In this document: piece by piece, positions 26,319 to 32,808 of the stretch
Layout of the letters: every line of letters starts with the position of its first letter
How positions within the stretch are numbered: the first letter of the stretch is position 1
IMG/VR virus record: IMGVR_UViG_3300045922_000842
Coordinates: 1 to 54,421 of that record
From: a virus
DNA: 54,421 nucleotides
Reading direction: 5' to 3' (one strand)
Program-made: the position numbers and the translations under genes
Notes under the pieces: model-generated
What the model was told of the DNA's origin: nothing
Databases searched by the model: none
The model's input: only the letters and a program-made list of their open reading frames with translations

Positions 26319-26708
26319 TTATTTATAGTTTTCTAACAGAAAGGTCTCAGGAGAAGCACTTCTTACATAGTTATATGCTTTACTTAAAATACTAGAAACA
26401 TAGTTATTGTCATTTAAATTTCTGTTTAATCCTGATGGGTGTGGGAGTGAGAAGTGGTTTATACCTTGAGTTGTAAGTTTATTGCTGGCATTTTTTCCTA
26501 AAGCTATAATCTTAAAGTCATTGTAAAAAAGTAATTTGATTTGACATAAATCATAATTTAACTCACTATTAATGAGAATATAATAGTCTGGATTTATAAC
26601 CTTAATCCAACTTACTAACCGCTCAAAGCACTTAGCGCCGACGAAGGGGATGTCTTTACTTAGATTTAAGCTTGAAGGACTATCCCCCACAAAGACCACT
26701 TTTATCAT
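26319..26708 (-). CDS. uracil-DNA glycosylase-like protein
   Basis: This 129-residue protein has 'VVFVGDSPSSLNLSKDIPFVG' at the N-terminus, 'FKIIALGKNASNKL' in the middle and 'HFSLPHPSGLNRNLND' near the end. These match the substrate-binding, core and HPS motifs of the UDG superfamily in a compact phage form. It may remove or sense uracil; phage dCMP deaminase and dUTPase are also present. The usual catalytic Asp/Asn after the first motif is not clearly conserved, so glycosylase activity is unproven. Confidence 0.65.
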   Translation of the reverse strand: MIKVVFVGDSPSSLNLSKDIPFVGAKCFERLVSWIKVINPDYYILINSELNYDLCQIKLLFYNDFKIIALGKNASNKLTTQGINHFSLPHPSGLNRNLNDNNYVSSILSKAYNYVRSASPETFLLENYK

Positions 26709-26924
26709 TTAAGGCTGATCTCCTTCTTCCCAACCATTAACTTCGGTGCAGGATGCAACATAAAAATCTTCAGACCTACCGAAAATATACTCTTTAGTAT
26801 ATGTTGGCGGGAGCATACCCAGGCTTTCAAAAACCTCTAATTCGTTTTCTACCTGGTCGTTAGTAGTAAATACAGTATTGTTTGGACTATCCAATACCAT
26901 ATTTATAAAATCACTCTTTTTCAT
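26709..26924 (-). CDS. small 'MKKS...GMLPP' family protein
   Basis: This 71-residue acidic protein starts MKKSDFINMVLD and carries 'ESLGMLPPTYTKEYIFGRSEDF', ending with 'NGWEEGDQP'. It is a paralogue of 29241-29480 and 29598-29858, which share MKRSE...GMLPP...WEPEDE. Function unknown. Its stop abuts the UDG-like start. Confidence 0.6.
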   Translation of the reverse strand: MKKSDFINMVLDSPNNTVFTTNDQVENELEVFESLGMLPPTYTKEYIFGRSEDFYVASCTEVNGWEEGDQP

Positions 26925-27216
26925 CTTTAACTACTTCCGCCTCATTTAAAAAATACTTTATTCGCTCAAGCGTTTCTTTTACCAGCTCAGTCTGCTCGCC
27001 TTCATATTTGTCCCCAGGCAAAGCTCCAATAAAAAGTCTCTCCGATGAGTACCGATCTCCCAATACACCTAAAACCTCTTGTACATAGTAAAAAAGCTCA
27101 ATTAAAGCTTTCGTCTCGCTTTCATCCGAAGAAAAAACTTCCTTTGTAAGTAAGCCTTCTTCATTTTTGTAGGATATGATAAATCCATTTCTTGCAGATT
27201 CGATTGTTAGTTTCAT
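26911..27216 (-). CDS. hypothetical protein
   Basis: This 101-residue acidic protein has an N-terminal beta hairpin ('LTIESARNGFIISYKNEEGLLTKEVF') and a helical second half ending in EVVKDEKE. It overlaps the next gene by 14 nt. No family recognised. Confidence 0.55.
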   Translation of the reverse strand: MKLTIESARNGFIISYKNEEGLLTKEVFSSDESETKALIELFYYVQEVLGVLGDRYSSERLFIGALPGDKYEGEQTELVKETLERIKYFLNEAEVVKDEKE

Positions 27217-27235
27217 AAATTATCCTAATTGTTTA

Positions 27236-28297
27236 TTACTCACAAACTTTCTTTGTCTTAATCATATCAGATGGTTCGATATATCGCAAGGTAGAATTTC
27301 CTGGAGTAGACCACTTTAGCTCTGCTGCAATCTGTGTTCTTGGTCCTTGGAACCACTGTACTTCCATTTCATATAGCCCTTTAAGTAAATTAGCACTACC
27401 CACTTTTGTTCTTGGTGCGTGTAGACCGTCGTCTTCTAAAACTGGGAATCCATTAAGAATAACTCGCATACCATCATCAGAGGTAATAGAAAAGTTATGT
27501 GTTCCACTACTAGCAACATTTAACTTAGTAAAACATCTAACGGCATAGTTTTCTCGTAAGTGTGCTAGGCTTGCAGGAAACTTAGGAAAACCTTGATCCC
27601 AGCTTCTAGGAGTCACATCAAAACGGTTCATGTAAAAACTACCTAAGTGTGGTGCTCCATCTAGCTGTGTAGCTAAACTGCTCCGCCCGGTAAAATCGTA
27701 AGCGTGGCAAAGCATGTTAAGAGTGGGGTGCGGATCATTACATTGTCTAGGCTCAAGAGTATTATCTTGCTCAGCTAAATAAAAGTAATCCTGCCAACCA
27801 AGTAGCAGCAAATTAAAGCTATAGTCTAAAGTTTGGTTAACTTCAGAGCTAGTAGTATTTGTACTATTCCCACTACCAGTAACCCCAGACTCAGAGGAGT
27901 TGGTGTTGCTGTTATTTGCCTGGTTAGAGGCAGACCCGCTATTGGTAGAGCTATTTGTACTGTTAGACGAGCTAGAGTTGTTTGCTGTGCTGTTACCAGC
28001 AGAGCTAGACCCTCCATTGCCTCCATTACCAGACCCACCAGTTGCAGAGTTGTTACCGGACGTAATGTCGTTAGTATTCGAGCTAGATCCACCACTACCA
28101 CCAGTTGCAGTGTTCGACCCACCATTTACTGTGTTCGTACTACCTTCTACTACAACGGTAACATTAATGGGCTGCCCCACTGGCTGTGTTGTAACAATTG
28201 GATCTTTTTCTTTTTGTTCCGGTAATTTTTCAACCTGGATAAATTCACCGCACCCAGATAAGCTTACTGCTGCTAAAATAATTAATAATGCTTTCAT
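27236..28297 (-). CDS. lipoprotein with Ser/Gly/Asn linker and PA14-like domain
   Basis: The ATG at 28297 (AGGAGA upstream) gives 353 residues. A lipoprotein signal ends in 'LSGC' with Cys16 as the lipid site and no Asp at +2, so outer-membrane sorting is expected. Residues about 50-150 are almost pure S/G/N/T linker. The C-terminal region carries 'SGTHNFSITSDDGMRVILNGFPVLEDDG' and 'LLKGLYEMEVQWFQGPRTQIAAELKW', typical of PA14 carbohydrate-binding beta-barrels. It follows the secreted protein at 28314-28769 by 16 nt. A surface display or superinfection-exclusion role is inference. Confidence 0.7.
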   Translation of the reverse strand: MKALLIILAAVSLSGCGEFIQVEKLPEQKEKDPIVTTQPVGQPINVTVVVEGSTNTVNGGSNTATGGSGGSSSNTNDITSGNNSATGGSGNGGNGGSSSAGNSTANNSSSSNSTNSSTNSGSASNQANNSNTNSSESGVTGSGNSTNTTSSEVNQTLDYSFNLLLLGWQDYFYLAEQDNTLEPRQCNDPHPTLNMLCHAYDFTGRSSLATQLDGAPHLGSFYMNRFDVTPRSWDQGFPKFPASLAHLRENYAVRCFTKLNVASSGTHNFSITSDDGMRVILNGFPVLEDDGLHAPRTKVGSANLLKGLYEMEVQWFQGPRTQIAAELKWSTPGNSTLRYIEPSDMIKTKKVCE

Positions 28298-28313
28298 ATA
28301 TTCTCCTTTAAAG

Positions 28314-28769
28314 TTAAAAATCAAAACTAACAGAACCACTAATTGTACCATTACTTTGCACTTGTACGCCAACAGATAAATCAGAATCTAGCATTCTTTG
28401 GTACTGCAATCCATAAACAATACCCCGCTCAAGTCTAGCTTCAGATCCCGCAATAGATAGTTTAGTAGGGCCAGAGCCAACCAAGCCACTAATTCTATTT
28501 TTCTTGTTTTCTTTTTTAATAACTGTTTGTGTAACTTTTACAGGCACACGCTCTACTACTCGAACTGGAATGCGCTGTTCAACAACTCGCACCACTTCTT
28601 TTTCTACAATAACTGGAACAGGCTTTTCTACAACCTTAGTTCTAGTTATAACTCTGGGCCTTGGTTGCTTACAAACAACCTCTTTTTTCTGCTCACACTC
28701 TTTCGGACAACACTCAGCAAAAGCTGGGTAATACCCTAACAACACAAATACAACTAGTAATTTTTTCAT
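28314..28769 (-). CDS. secreted V/P/K-rich protein with C-terminal beta strands
   Basis: The 151-residue protein has a clear Sec signal (KKLLVVFVLLGYYPAFA, cleaved about residue 18). A Cys cluster follows ('ECCPKECEQKKEVVCK'), then a Val/Pro/Arg/Lys repeat ('VVEKPVPVIVEKEVVRVVEQ') likely to be extended, then a beta-rich C-terminus ending 'SGSVSFDF'. The C-terminal third is related to the protein at 13541-13930. It may span the periplasm and contact the outer membrane. GAGGAGG precedes ATG. Confidence 0.65.
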   Translation of the reverse strand: MKKLLVVFVLLGYYPAFAECCPKECEQKKEVVCKQPRPRVITRTKVVEKPVPVIVEKEVVRVVEQRIPVRVVERVPVKVTQTVIKKENKKNRISGLVGSGPTKLSIAGSEARLERGIVYGLQYQRMLDSDLSVGVQVQSNGTISGSVSFDF

Positions 28770-28853
28770 AAATCCTCCTCTTTGTAATGACAGTACCGGA
28801 AAAAAACCTAGTAAGCAATGTATTTTTTTAAGTGTATCAAACTGAGAAATAGA

Positions 28854-29113
28854 AGGTGTGACAGGCTGGGCGCTACTCCAGCAATGTGCTTACTGAGGTT
28901 CAACCTAAGCACGGCCTTAACCATCAGGTTCGGAAGGCGATTACCCTCTTATTCGGCACCGAATATTGTCTTCATCTGCGCGTTCCAGCCCTCAAAGCTC
29001 CGTTGTCGACCGACCTGTTTCGTTGTTTTAGCTTGCGCCTGCACATTTAAGTGCTAACCGATAAGGTGGAGTCTTGGTTTCCCGTCAAAGGTCAGCTTCC
29101 GCGCCTCTGTCAC
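28854..29113 (-). ncRNA. structured non-coding RNA, about 260 nt, family unknown
   Basis: The ends pair: GUGACAG with CUGUCAC (7 bp), then GGCGC with GCGCC. Inside, on the - strand, are GCUGACC/GGUUAGC; GCAC/GUGC around UUAAAU; AAGCU/AGCUU; AUUCG/CGAAU; GCCUU-CCG-AACC/GGUU-AAGGC; and GUGCUUA/UAAGCAC. It is visibly more GC-rich than its surroundings, no convincing gene covers it, and a near-consensus promoter sits exactly upstream of the 5' end. It contains a GTG-start 30-codon frame (29044 to about 28951) that may be incidental. I do not recognise it as tmRNA, RNase P, 6S or a group I intron. Confidence 0.75.
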
Positions 29114-29120
29114 ATTTATT

Positions 29121-29149
29121 AGAATACTATGTTAATTACTTAAAGTCAA
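29121..29149 (-). promoter_or_regulatory. sigma70-type promoter of the structured RNA
   Basis: -35 TTGACT (29144-29149), a 17-nt spacer and -10 TATTCT (29121-29126). The predicted first base, 8 nt downstream, is the G of the GUGACAG outer stem. The spacer contains AATTAACATA, part of the element seen before late genes. Confidence 0.75.
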
Positions 29150-29240
29150 GCTTTTTTGTTTTTATATCTAAGTGTTGTATCTAGAATATTTAAAGCCTGT
29201 TTATGGAGTTAAGTATTACATATAGATTACTAATCTGTGT

Positions 29241-29480
29241 TTATTTTGTTTCATCTTCCGGTTCCCACTCGTTAAATTCAGCATAAGAATTTTCAGCCCT
29301 ATCCCAGATAGATTTGTCGGTATAGGCCGGGGGCAGCATACCTACCTCTTCGACCTCGTCTAGAAGCGCCCAGACTAGGTAATCGTCGTTTGGGTAAAGT
29401 TCTTCGCCTGTATCAGGATCATTACCTTTGATCTGGTTTAAACGTGTTTTGAGGCGCTCAATCATTTCACTTCGTTTCAT
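29241..29480 (-). CDS. small 'MKRSE...GMLPP...WEPEDE' family protein
   Basis: The 79-residue acidic protein starts MKRSEMIERLKTRLNQIKG, has 'VEEVGMLPPAYTDKSIWDRAE' in the middle and ends 'FNEWEPEDETK'. It is the clearest member of a family with paralogues at 26709-26924 and 29598-29858; two more proteins share only the N-terminus. Probably an early host-takeover or regulatory protein; no biochemical hint. ATGA overlap with the small gene upstream. Confidence 0.65.
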   Translation of the reverse strand: MKRSEMIERLKTRLNQIKGNDPDTGEELYPNDDYLVWALLDEVEEVGMLPPAYTDKSIWDRAENSYAEFNEWEPEDETK

Positions 29481-29578
29481 TCCTGCTCCTTTTTAGGCCC
29501 ATAATAAAATTCTAGATGTCCACCCTCTATTGTGTCTTTATGTACCCAAAATTCTCGTGGTTTATTTTGCTTATTCAT
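29477..29578 (-). CDS. 33-residue protein with GGHxEFYYG motif
   Basis: This 33-codon gene starts at ATG 29578 with GGGAG 8 nt upstream, and its TGA overlaps the next ATG (ATGA). It encodes 'GGHLEFYYGPKK', which repeats 'GGHPEFYYGEKK' at the C-terminus of the protein at 30880-31215. The shared motif, ribosome binding site and coupling support a real gene, possibly a domain detached from the larger paralogue. Confidence 0.65.
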   Translation of the reverse strand: MNKQNKPREFWVHKDTIEGGHLEFYYGPKKEQE

Positions 29579-29597
29579 ATCGACACTCCCTTACCGT

Positions 29598-29858
29598 CTA
29601 CCATCCACGTTTTTTTGCTGCATTCCAGTAGGAATCCTCAACATTTTCTTCATCTTCCGGCTCCCATTTATTGATTGACCTAATAACATTTGCTCCAATA
29701 GGTAAGGTAGGAACAGTCGGAGGCAGCATACCCACTTCTTTTTCTAAAGTGTGTAGTAAGTTATCTGCCCACTCCTGATAATTTTTAGAGTAAGTATCAT
29801 CTAAAATTTCTGGTTTTGCCCAGTTAGCTAATAACTTAACAACTTCACTTCTTTTCAT
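29598..29858 (-). CDS. small 'MKRSE...GMLPP...WEPEDE' family protein
   Basis: The ATG at 29858 is chosen because GGAGG precedes it. The product is 86 residues, starting MKRSEVVKLLANW, with 'EKEVGMLPPTVPTLPIG' and 'INKWEPEDEEN', followed by an extra tail (SYWNAAKKRGW). A possible -10 box, TATAAT, lies at 29888-29893 without a convincing -35. Paralogue of 29241-29480. Confidence 0.65.
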   Translation of the reverse strand: MKRSEVVKLLANWAKPEILDDTYSKNYQEWADNLLHTLEKEVGMLPPTVPTLPIGANVIRSINKWEPEDEENVEDSYWNAAKKRGW

Positions 29859-29920
29859 AAGATTTAACCTCCAGGTAAAAAAGGGCAATTATAAAACCAA
29901 CAGACGCCGCTCGTACAAAG

Positions 29921-30187
29921 CTAGCGTTTACGGCGCCCATTAAAACTACTAGCATCTCCCTCAGTCTTCAAGTCCCCAATTTGTAATCGCCAGCTAACTT
30001 CTTCATCAATCCTAGAAAAATCCAACCTTTTATAAAAGGTCCCATAGAAAGTGATAAACGAGTTCCTTACCCCTCTTAAACTCTCAGTATTACCTACAAA
30101 GTAAATCTCAGCGTACTTATCCTTGTTAACCTTTTTAAACTCTTGAAACTCTCTCATGTTCCCAGCGACCACCATTATCTTATTCAC
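29921..30187 (-). CDS. hypothetical protein
   Basis: This 88-residue alpha/beta protein starts 'MNKIMVVAGNMREFQEFKK', like a Rossmann-type strand-loop-helix, with a second strand 'AEIYFVGNTESLRG' and a basic C-terminus (NGRRKR). It is coupled to the next gene upstream by ATGA overlap. Not recognised. Confidence 0.55.
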   Translation of the reverse strand: MNKIMVVAGNMREFQEFKKVNKDKYAEIYFVGNTESLRGVRNSFITFYGTFYKRLDFSRIDEEVSWRLQIGDLKTEGDASSFNGRRKR

Positions 30188-30426
30188 GATTCCCCTTTCT
30201 TTATCTTGCCGTATTCATCCGTACCTCTTGCTTCGGCGTAATCTTTTCGAGCACGCTCGATACCGCCAAAGTTTGTATCTTTAATCAAGTAATCCCAGAT
30301 TATATCAAGATCTCGCCAACCCGAGAACCATCGATGAACCTGCCAGAACTTATAAGTTTTGGTCTCAAGTTGAATATAACGCCGGTAAGTTTTCTCGGTA
30401 GTAATCCAAAGCCCAAAAAGCCTCAT
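30184..30426 (-). CDS. hypothetical protein
   Basis: This 80-residue protein is rich in Trp and Tyr ('FWQVHRWFSGWRDLDIIWDYL') with a charged C-terminus. It overlaps both neighbours by 3-4 nt. No family recognised. Confidence 0.5.
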   Translation of the reverse strand: MRLFGLWITTEKTYRRYIQLETKTYKFWQVHRWFSGWRDLDIIWDYLIKDTNFGGIERARKDYAEARGTDEYGKIKKGES

Positions 30427-30527
30427 ACCTTATTTCTCCACTCTTCCCTTGTCTTTACCCTATCCATTACCCTTATATCTTGCTCTACTACTTCTTCCCA
30501 TTGGTTCAGGTTTGTGACTATGTACAC
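30423..30527 (-). CDS. possible 34-residue protein (GTG start)
   Basis: This 34-codon frame starts at GTG 30527 and encodes a charged amphipathic helix ('NLNQWEEVVEQDIRVMDRV' then 'KTREEWRNKV'). The TGA overlaps the next ATG, as for other genes here. No strong ribosome binding site is visible, so it is only moderately supported. Confidence 0.4.
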   Translation of the reverse strand: MYIVTNLNQWEEVVEQDIRVMDRVKTREEWRNKV

Positions 30528-30572
30528 ATCATATCATCATCGTATAGAAAAAAACCCTAGCTAGCAAGTATC

Positions 30573-30842
30573 TCATGGTAGTGCCACCTTCAAGTAATAA
30601 AGTGTTATTTCGTGCAACTTCGTATGCTCAGTAGACCAGTGAACACAATCTAAACCTACAAAAGGATATTTCTTAGCTATCATATTAAGAGCATTTTGGT
30701 GCTCGATATTTCTAATGACTTCAGGGGAGACTGCCATATCCAAAGAAACCTTGCTAATCATACGCTTTAACAGAGGAATCTCTTTATACTTTACTTCCGG
30801 TAGACCTGCAAAATCTGAATCGTCGTAAGCTGAGTAACTCAT
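30573..30842 (-). CDS. hypothetical protein
   Basis: The ATG at 30842 is chosen because GGAGG lies 8 nt upstream and a promoter-like palindrome lies just before it. The longer in-frame start would overlap the next gene. 89 residues, with 'LPEVKYKEIPLLKRMISKVSLDMAVSPE' and 'FVGLDCVHWSTEHTKLHEITLYYL'. No family recognised. Confidence 0.55.
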   Translation of the reverse strand: MSYSAYDDSDFAGLPEVKYKEIPLLKRMISKVSLDMAVSPEVIRNIEHQNALNMIAKKYPFVGLDCVHWSTEHTKLHEITLYYLKVALP

Positions 30843-30871
30843 AAACTTTGCTCCTCCGTTGTAACCTATAC

Positions 30872-30901
30872 ATAGTATACTATAAACTATGTACCTTGTA
30901 A
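30872..30901 (-). promoter_or_regulatory. candidate promoter with palindromic operator
   Basis: -35 TTACAA (30896-30901), a 16-nt spacer and -10 TATACT (30874-30879). The -10 is embedded in the perfect 12-bp palindrome ATAGTATACTAT (30872-30883), flanked by ACATAG/CTATGT arms. It lies 30 nt before the start at 30842, inside the end of the upstream gene. A dimeric repressor could bind here. Confidence 0.5.
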
Positions 30902-31215
30902 TTTTTACAAATCTTTTTTTCACCATAATAAAACTCTGGATGTCCGCCCTCAACATACTCTTCCCTAGCATCTGGCCTGTGAACCATAAGATGCGTATAA
31001 ACTAGTCCTAAGATGTCGCCCCATTGCAACTCGTGTTCGTCAATCATTTGGTCTAAAACTTCTTCTAGCTTAAGAAGGTGTTCGCCTAGGGGCTTGGACT
31101 CTGTTGGTTTTAATAACTCAATAATCTCTTTAGCACACTTACCATCTGTAAGTCTGGAGTTTTCCCATTCAGCAAGTAACTTATTTAGTTTTTTAATAGT
31201 TTCACTTTTTTTCAT
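30880..31215 (-). CDS. hypothetical protein, MKKSE N-terminus and GGHxEFYYG C-terminus
   Basis: The 111-residue protein starts MKKSETIKKLNKLLAEWE, like the MKRSE family. It has a helical middle ('LLKLEEVLDQMIDEHELQWGDILG') and ends with 'EEYVEGGHPEFYYGEKK', shared with the 33-residue gene at 29477-29578. It looks like a composite of two small-protein modules found elsewhere in this region. Function unknown. Confidence 0.6.
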   Translation of the reverse strand: MKKSETIKKLNKLLAEWENSRLTDGKCAKEIIELLKPTESKPLGEHLLKLEEVLDQMIDEHELQWGDILGLVYTHLMVHRPDAREEYVEGGHPEFYYGEKKICKNYKVHSL

Positions 31216-31218
31216 AAA

Positions 31219-31422
31219 CTAAGAACCCTCGTCATCCCAGAATTTAATTCTATTCGACTTTTGTATAGAGGCATATTCGACTGGGAATTTTGAAGTAAGG
31301 CCAGTAGCTTCTAAGCCCTTTAGCACATAATTCATTATTTCTTCAACAGAGGCAGAAGGATTAGCTTCTTTATACCCCTCATACCTAATTTTCATTAATT
31401 CAATCGCCTCACTGCGTTTCAT
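31219..31422 (-). CDS. hypothetical small protein, MKRSE N-terminus
   Basis: 67 residues, starting MKRSEAIELMKIRYEG. The helical 'SASVEEIMNYVLKGLEATGL' corresponds in position to the '...EEVGMLPP' of relatives, but the GMLPP motif is absent; it ends 'IKFWDDEGS'. A diverged member of the MKRSE group. Confidence 0.55.
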   Translation of the reverse strand: MKRSEAIELMKIRYEGYKEANPSASVEEIMNYVLKGLEATGLTSKFPVEYASIQKSNRIKFWDDEGS

Positions 31423-31425
31423 AAG

Positions 31426-31617
31426 CTAAAACTCCCACAAAGATTGGTAAATAGCTAGTGCAGCAACAATCAGTACAGCAGACAACAGCACTCCAAAAAA
31501 TCCGTGGAAAAAATCATCAGAATGAATCCACTCTCGTGCTGAGTAAATAAAGAAAACAAGCCCAGCGACAAGTAAAAGAGTTGATACTAAATAAGAAATT
31601 AACTTGTAGGTTACCAT
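31426..31617 (-). CDS. small two-TM membrane protein
   Basis: The ATG at 31617 (TAATG overlap) gives 63 residues with two hydrophobic helices (about 3-25 and 36-56). The end 'ALAIYQSLWEF' matches 'SVVIYDSLWKF' of the protein at 34262-34462, so the two are paralogues. Inner-membrane location likely; function unknown. Confidence 0.6.
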   Translation of the reverse strand: MVTYKLISYLVSTLLLVAGLVFFIYSAREWIHSDDFFHGFFGVLLSAVLIVAALAIYQSLWEF

Positions 31618-31862
31618 TATTTTACCCAATTTTTTGCTACTTGATAGGCTTCAAACAAATCCTTGGCCCAGTCACTATTGTCTCTAGGGAACTCTTCCTT
31701 GCAATCTGGGCACCTTAAAGCTACGATTCCATCGTATATACCTATAAGCCCACCATCAATACCAATATACCTTTTCCAATGGGTAGCGGCATATAGGTGA
31801 GCTATATCTTTAGGAATCTCTTCACCAATCCAAGAAACGCCACACTTAGGACAATTATCCAT
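31617..31862 (-). CDS. small zinc-finger protein
   Basis: The 81-residue protein has CPKC at 4-7 and CPDC at about 52-55, a split zinc ribbon, with 'HLYAATHWKRYIGIDGGLIGIYDGIVALR' between. It is common in style among phage proteins of unknown function. It shares a base with the next gene's start. Confidence 0.6.
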   Translation of the reverse strand: MDNCPKCGVSWIGEEIPKDIAHLYAATHWKRYIGIDGGLIGIYDGIVALRCPDCKEEFPRDNSDWAKDLFEAYQVAKNWVK

Positions 31863-31892
31863 TTTAACTTTCCTAACTACTTTTTAAATTTG

Positions 31893-32390
31893 TCAATCCC
31901 AAAAATGATCCGAATATTTTATTAAAAGTTTACTTAATAACTCTTTATCTTGTTTTTTTAAATACTCAGCGTGCTTGTATAAATCCCGCATTTTTTTATG
32001 ATACTGTTTTCTTTGGTCTAATGTCAACCGGTCTTCTCTAGTACTTTCCAAAGTAGTATAAGGGCCCCAAGTTTTATTTTCGCTGCCCAGCACCGGCTTA
32101 AAATAGTATTCTTCATCTCCGTACAGCCGGGTAAGTTCTTCGTCAACTAAATTGGAATACTCTTCTTTAGATAATCTATTGTAAAGCTCTTGGATGGTTT
32201 GTAGGGCTCGTTTGTGATTTTTATTAGGTAAGTGTACCCCGTCTATATAAAGCGCTTTGTAGAGCCTTTTATGCAACTCATAATTAAATGTAAAAATATA
32301 GCCGTAATCCCAGTCCTGATGCTTCCAGACAATGGGTAAAAACTCTATTACTTTTTTTAAATTCCTAAAAAAATTTAGTAGTCTGTGCAT
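31893..32390 (-). CDS. conserved phage hypothetical protein
   Basis: The 165-residue charged protein has 'VIEFLPIVWKHQDWDYGYIFTFNYELHKRLYK' in its first third, a pattern I associate with unannotated phage proteins, then helical regions to 'LLSKLLIKYSDHFWD'. No catalytic motif is visible. Possibly cytoplasmic; function unknown. Confidence 0.6.
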   Translation of the reverse strand: MHRLLNFFRNLKKVIEFLPIVWKHQDWDYGYIFTFNYELHKRLYKALYIDGVHLPNKNHKRALQTIQELYNRLSKEEYSNLVDEELTRLYGDEEYYFKPVLGSENKTWGPYTTLESTREDRLTLDQRKQYHKKMRDLYKHAEYLKKQDKELLSKLLIKYSDHFWD

Positions 32391-32401
32391 ATATTTTAAG
32401 G

Positions 32402-32653
32402 TTACATACCAATTTTATAACATCGAAGCAGGTTTTCTTCTTTTGTTGCTTCACTTCTGATTTTTTTAATAACCAAATCTAATCTTTCTTTATAATACTG
32501 GTACTCTTTAAGTAATTCATTTGGAATAAAGTGCCCATGTTCCGCCAAGAGGGTTTCATCAACTACTCTTTTTGTTTGAGGTAGAATTTGACCTTCTAAA
32601 TAGAATGCTAAATTTAATTCCGAGTTTAAAGATATATAACAATTATTTTTCAT
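32402..32653 (-). CDS. hypothetical protein
   Basis: 83-residue mostly helical protein ('LLKEYQYYKERLDLVIKKIRSEATKEENLL') with a short beta N-terminus. ATGA overlap with the membrane protein gene upstream. No family recognised. Confidence 0.5.
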   Translation of the reverse strand: MKNNCYISLNSELNLAFYLEGQILPQTKRVVDETLLAEHGHFIPNELLKEYQYYKERLDLVIKKIRSEATKEENLLRCYKIGM

Positions 32654-32808
32654 TTTGTTTCCCTACTAACAAGAAGAATAATTCCTCCGACTACATATAA
32701 AAAACCAAGTGCATGAAGTGCTGCTTCCGAGTCAGATCTTAGCCCGTCATATAAAACAAATCCCAAAGTAATTAATGTAGCTGGTATAAAATAAATAAGA
32801 TTACGCAT
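32650..32808 (-). CDS. small two-TM membrane protein
   Basis: 52 residues from ATG 32808, with two hydrophobic helices separated by 'DGLRSDSEAALHA' and a charged end (SRETK). A longer frame upstream would lie fully inside the HTH gene and is rejected. It overlaps the HTH gene by 8 nt. Confidence 0.55.
   Translation of the reverse strand: MRNLIYFIPATLITLGFVLYDGLRSDSEAALHALGFLYVVGGIILLVSRETK

Noticed and set aside
27900-28379. 159-codon + strand frame opposite the lipoprotein linker
   Set aside because: The repetitive Leu/Pro/Asp-rich product is the antisense of the Ser/Gly/Asn repeat. The lipoprotein has signal, lipobox and domain evidence.
28818-29057. 79-codon + strand reading frame across the structured RNA
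   Set aside because: Its composition (many Cys/Arg/Leu) follows from RNA stem sequence, and it lacks a ribosome binding site. The promoter and all neighbours point to the - strand.
28854-29113. Structured RNA as a tmRNA or tRNA cluster
   Set aside because: The 5' part (UUUGACGGGAAACCAAG) recalls tmRNA, but there is no tRNA-like acceptor, no T-loop with CCA, and no tag ending in Ala-Ala.
31889-31894. TTGACA on the - strand just after the 165-residue gene
   Set aside because: Perfect -35 hexamer, but no -10 at acceptable spacing.
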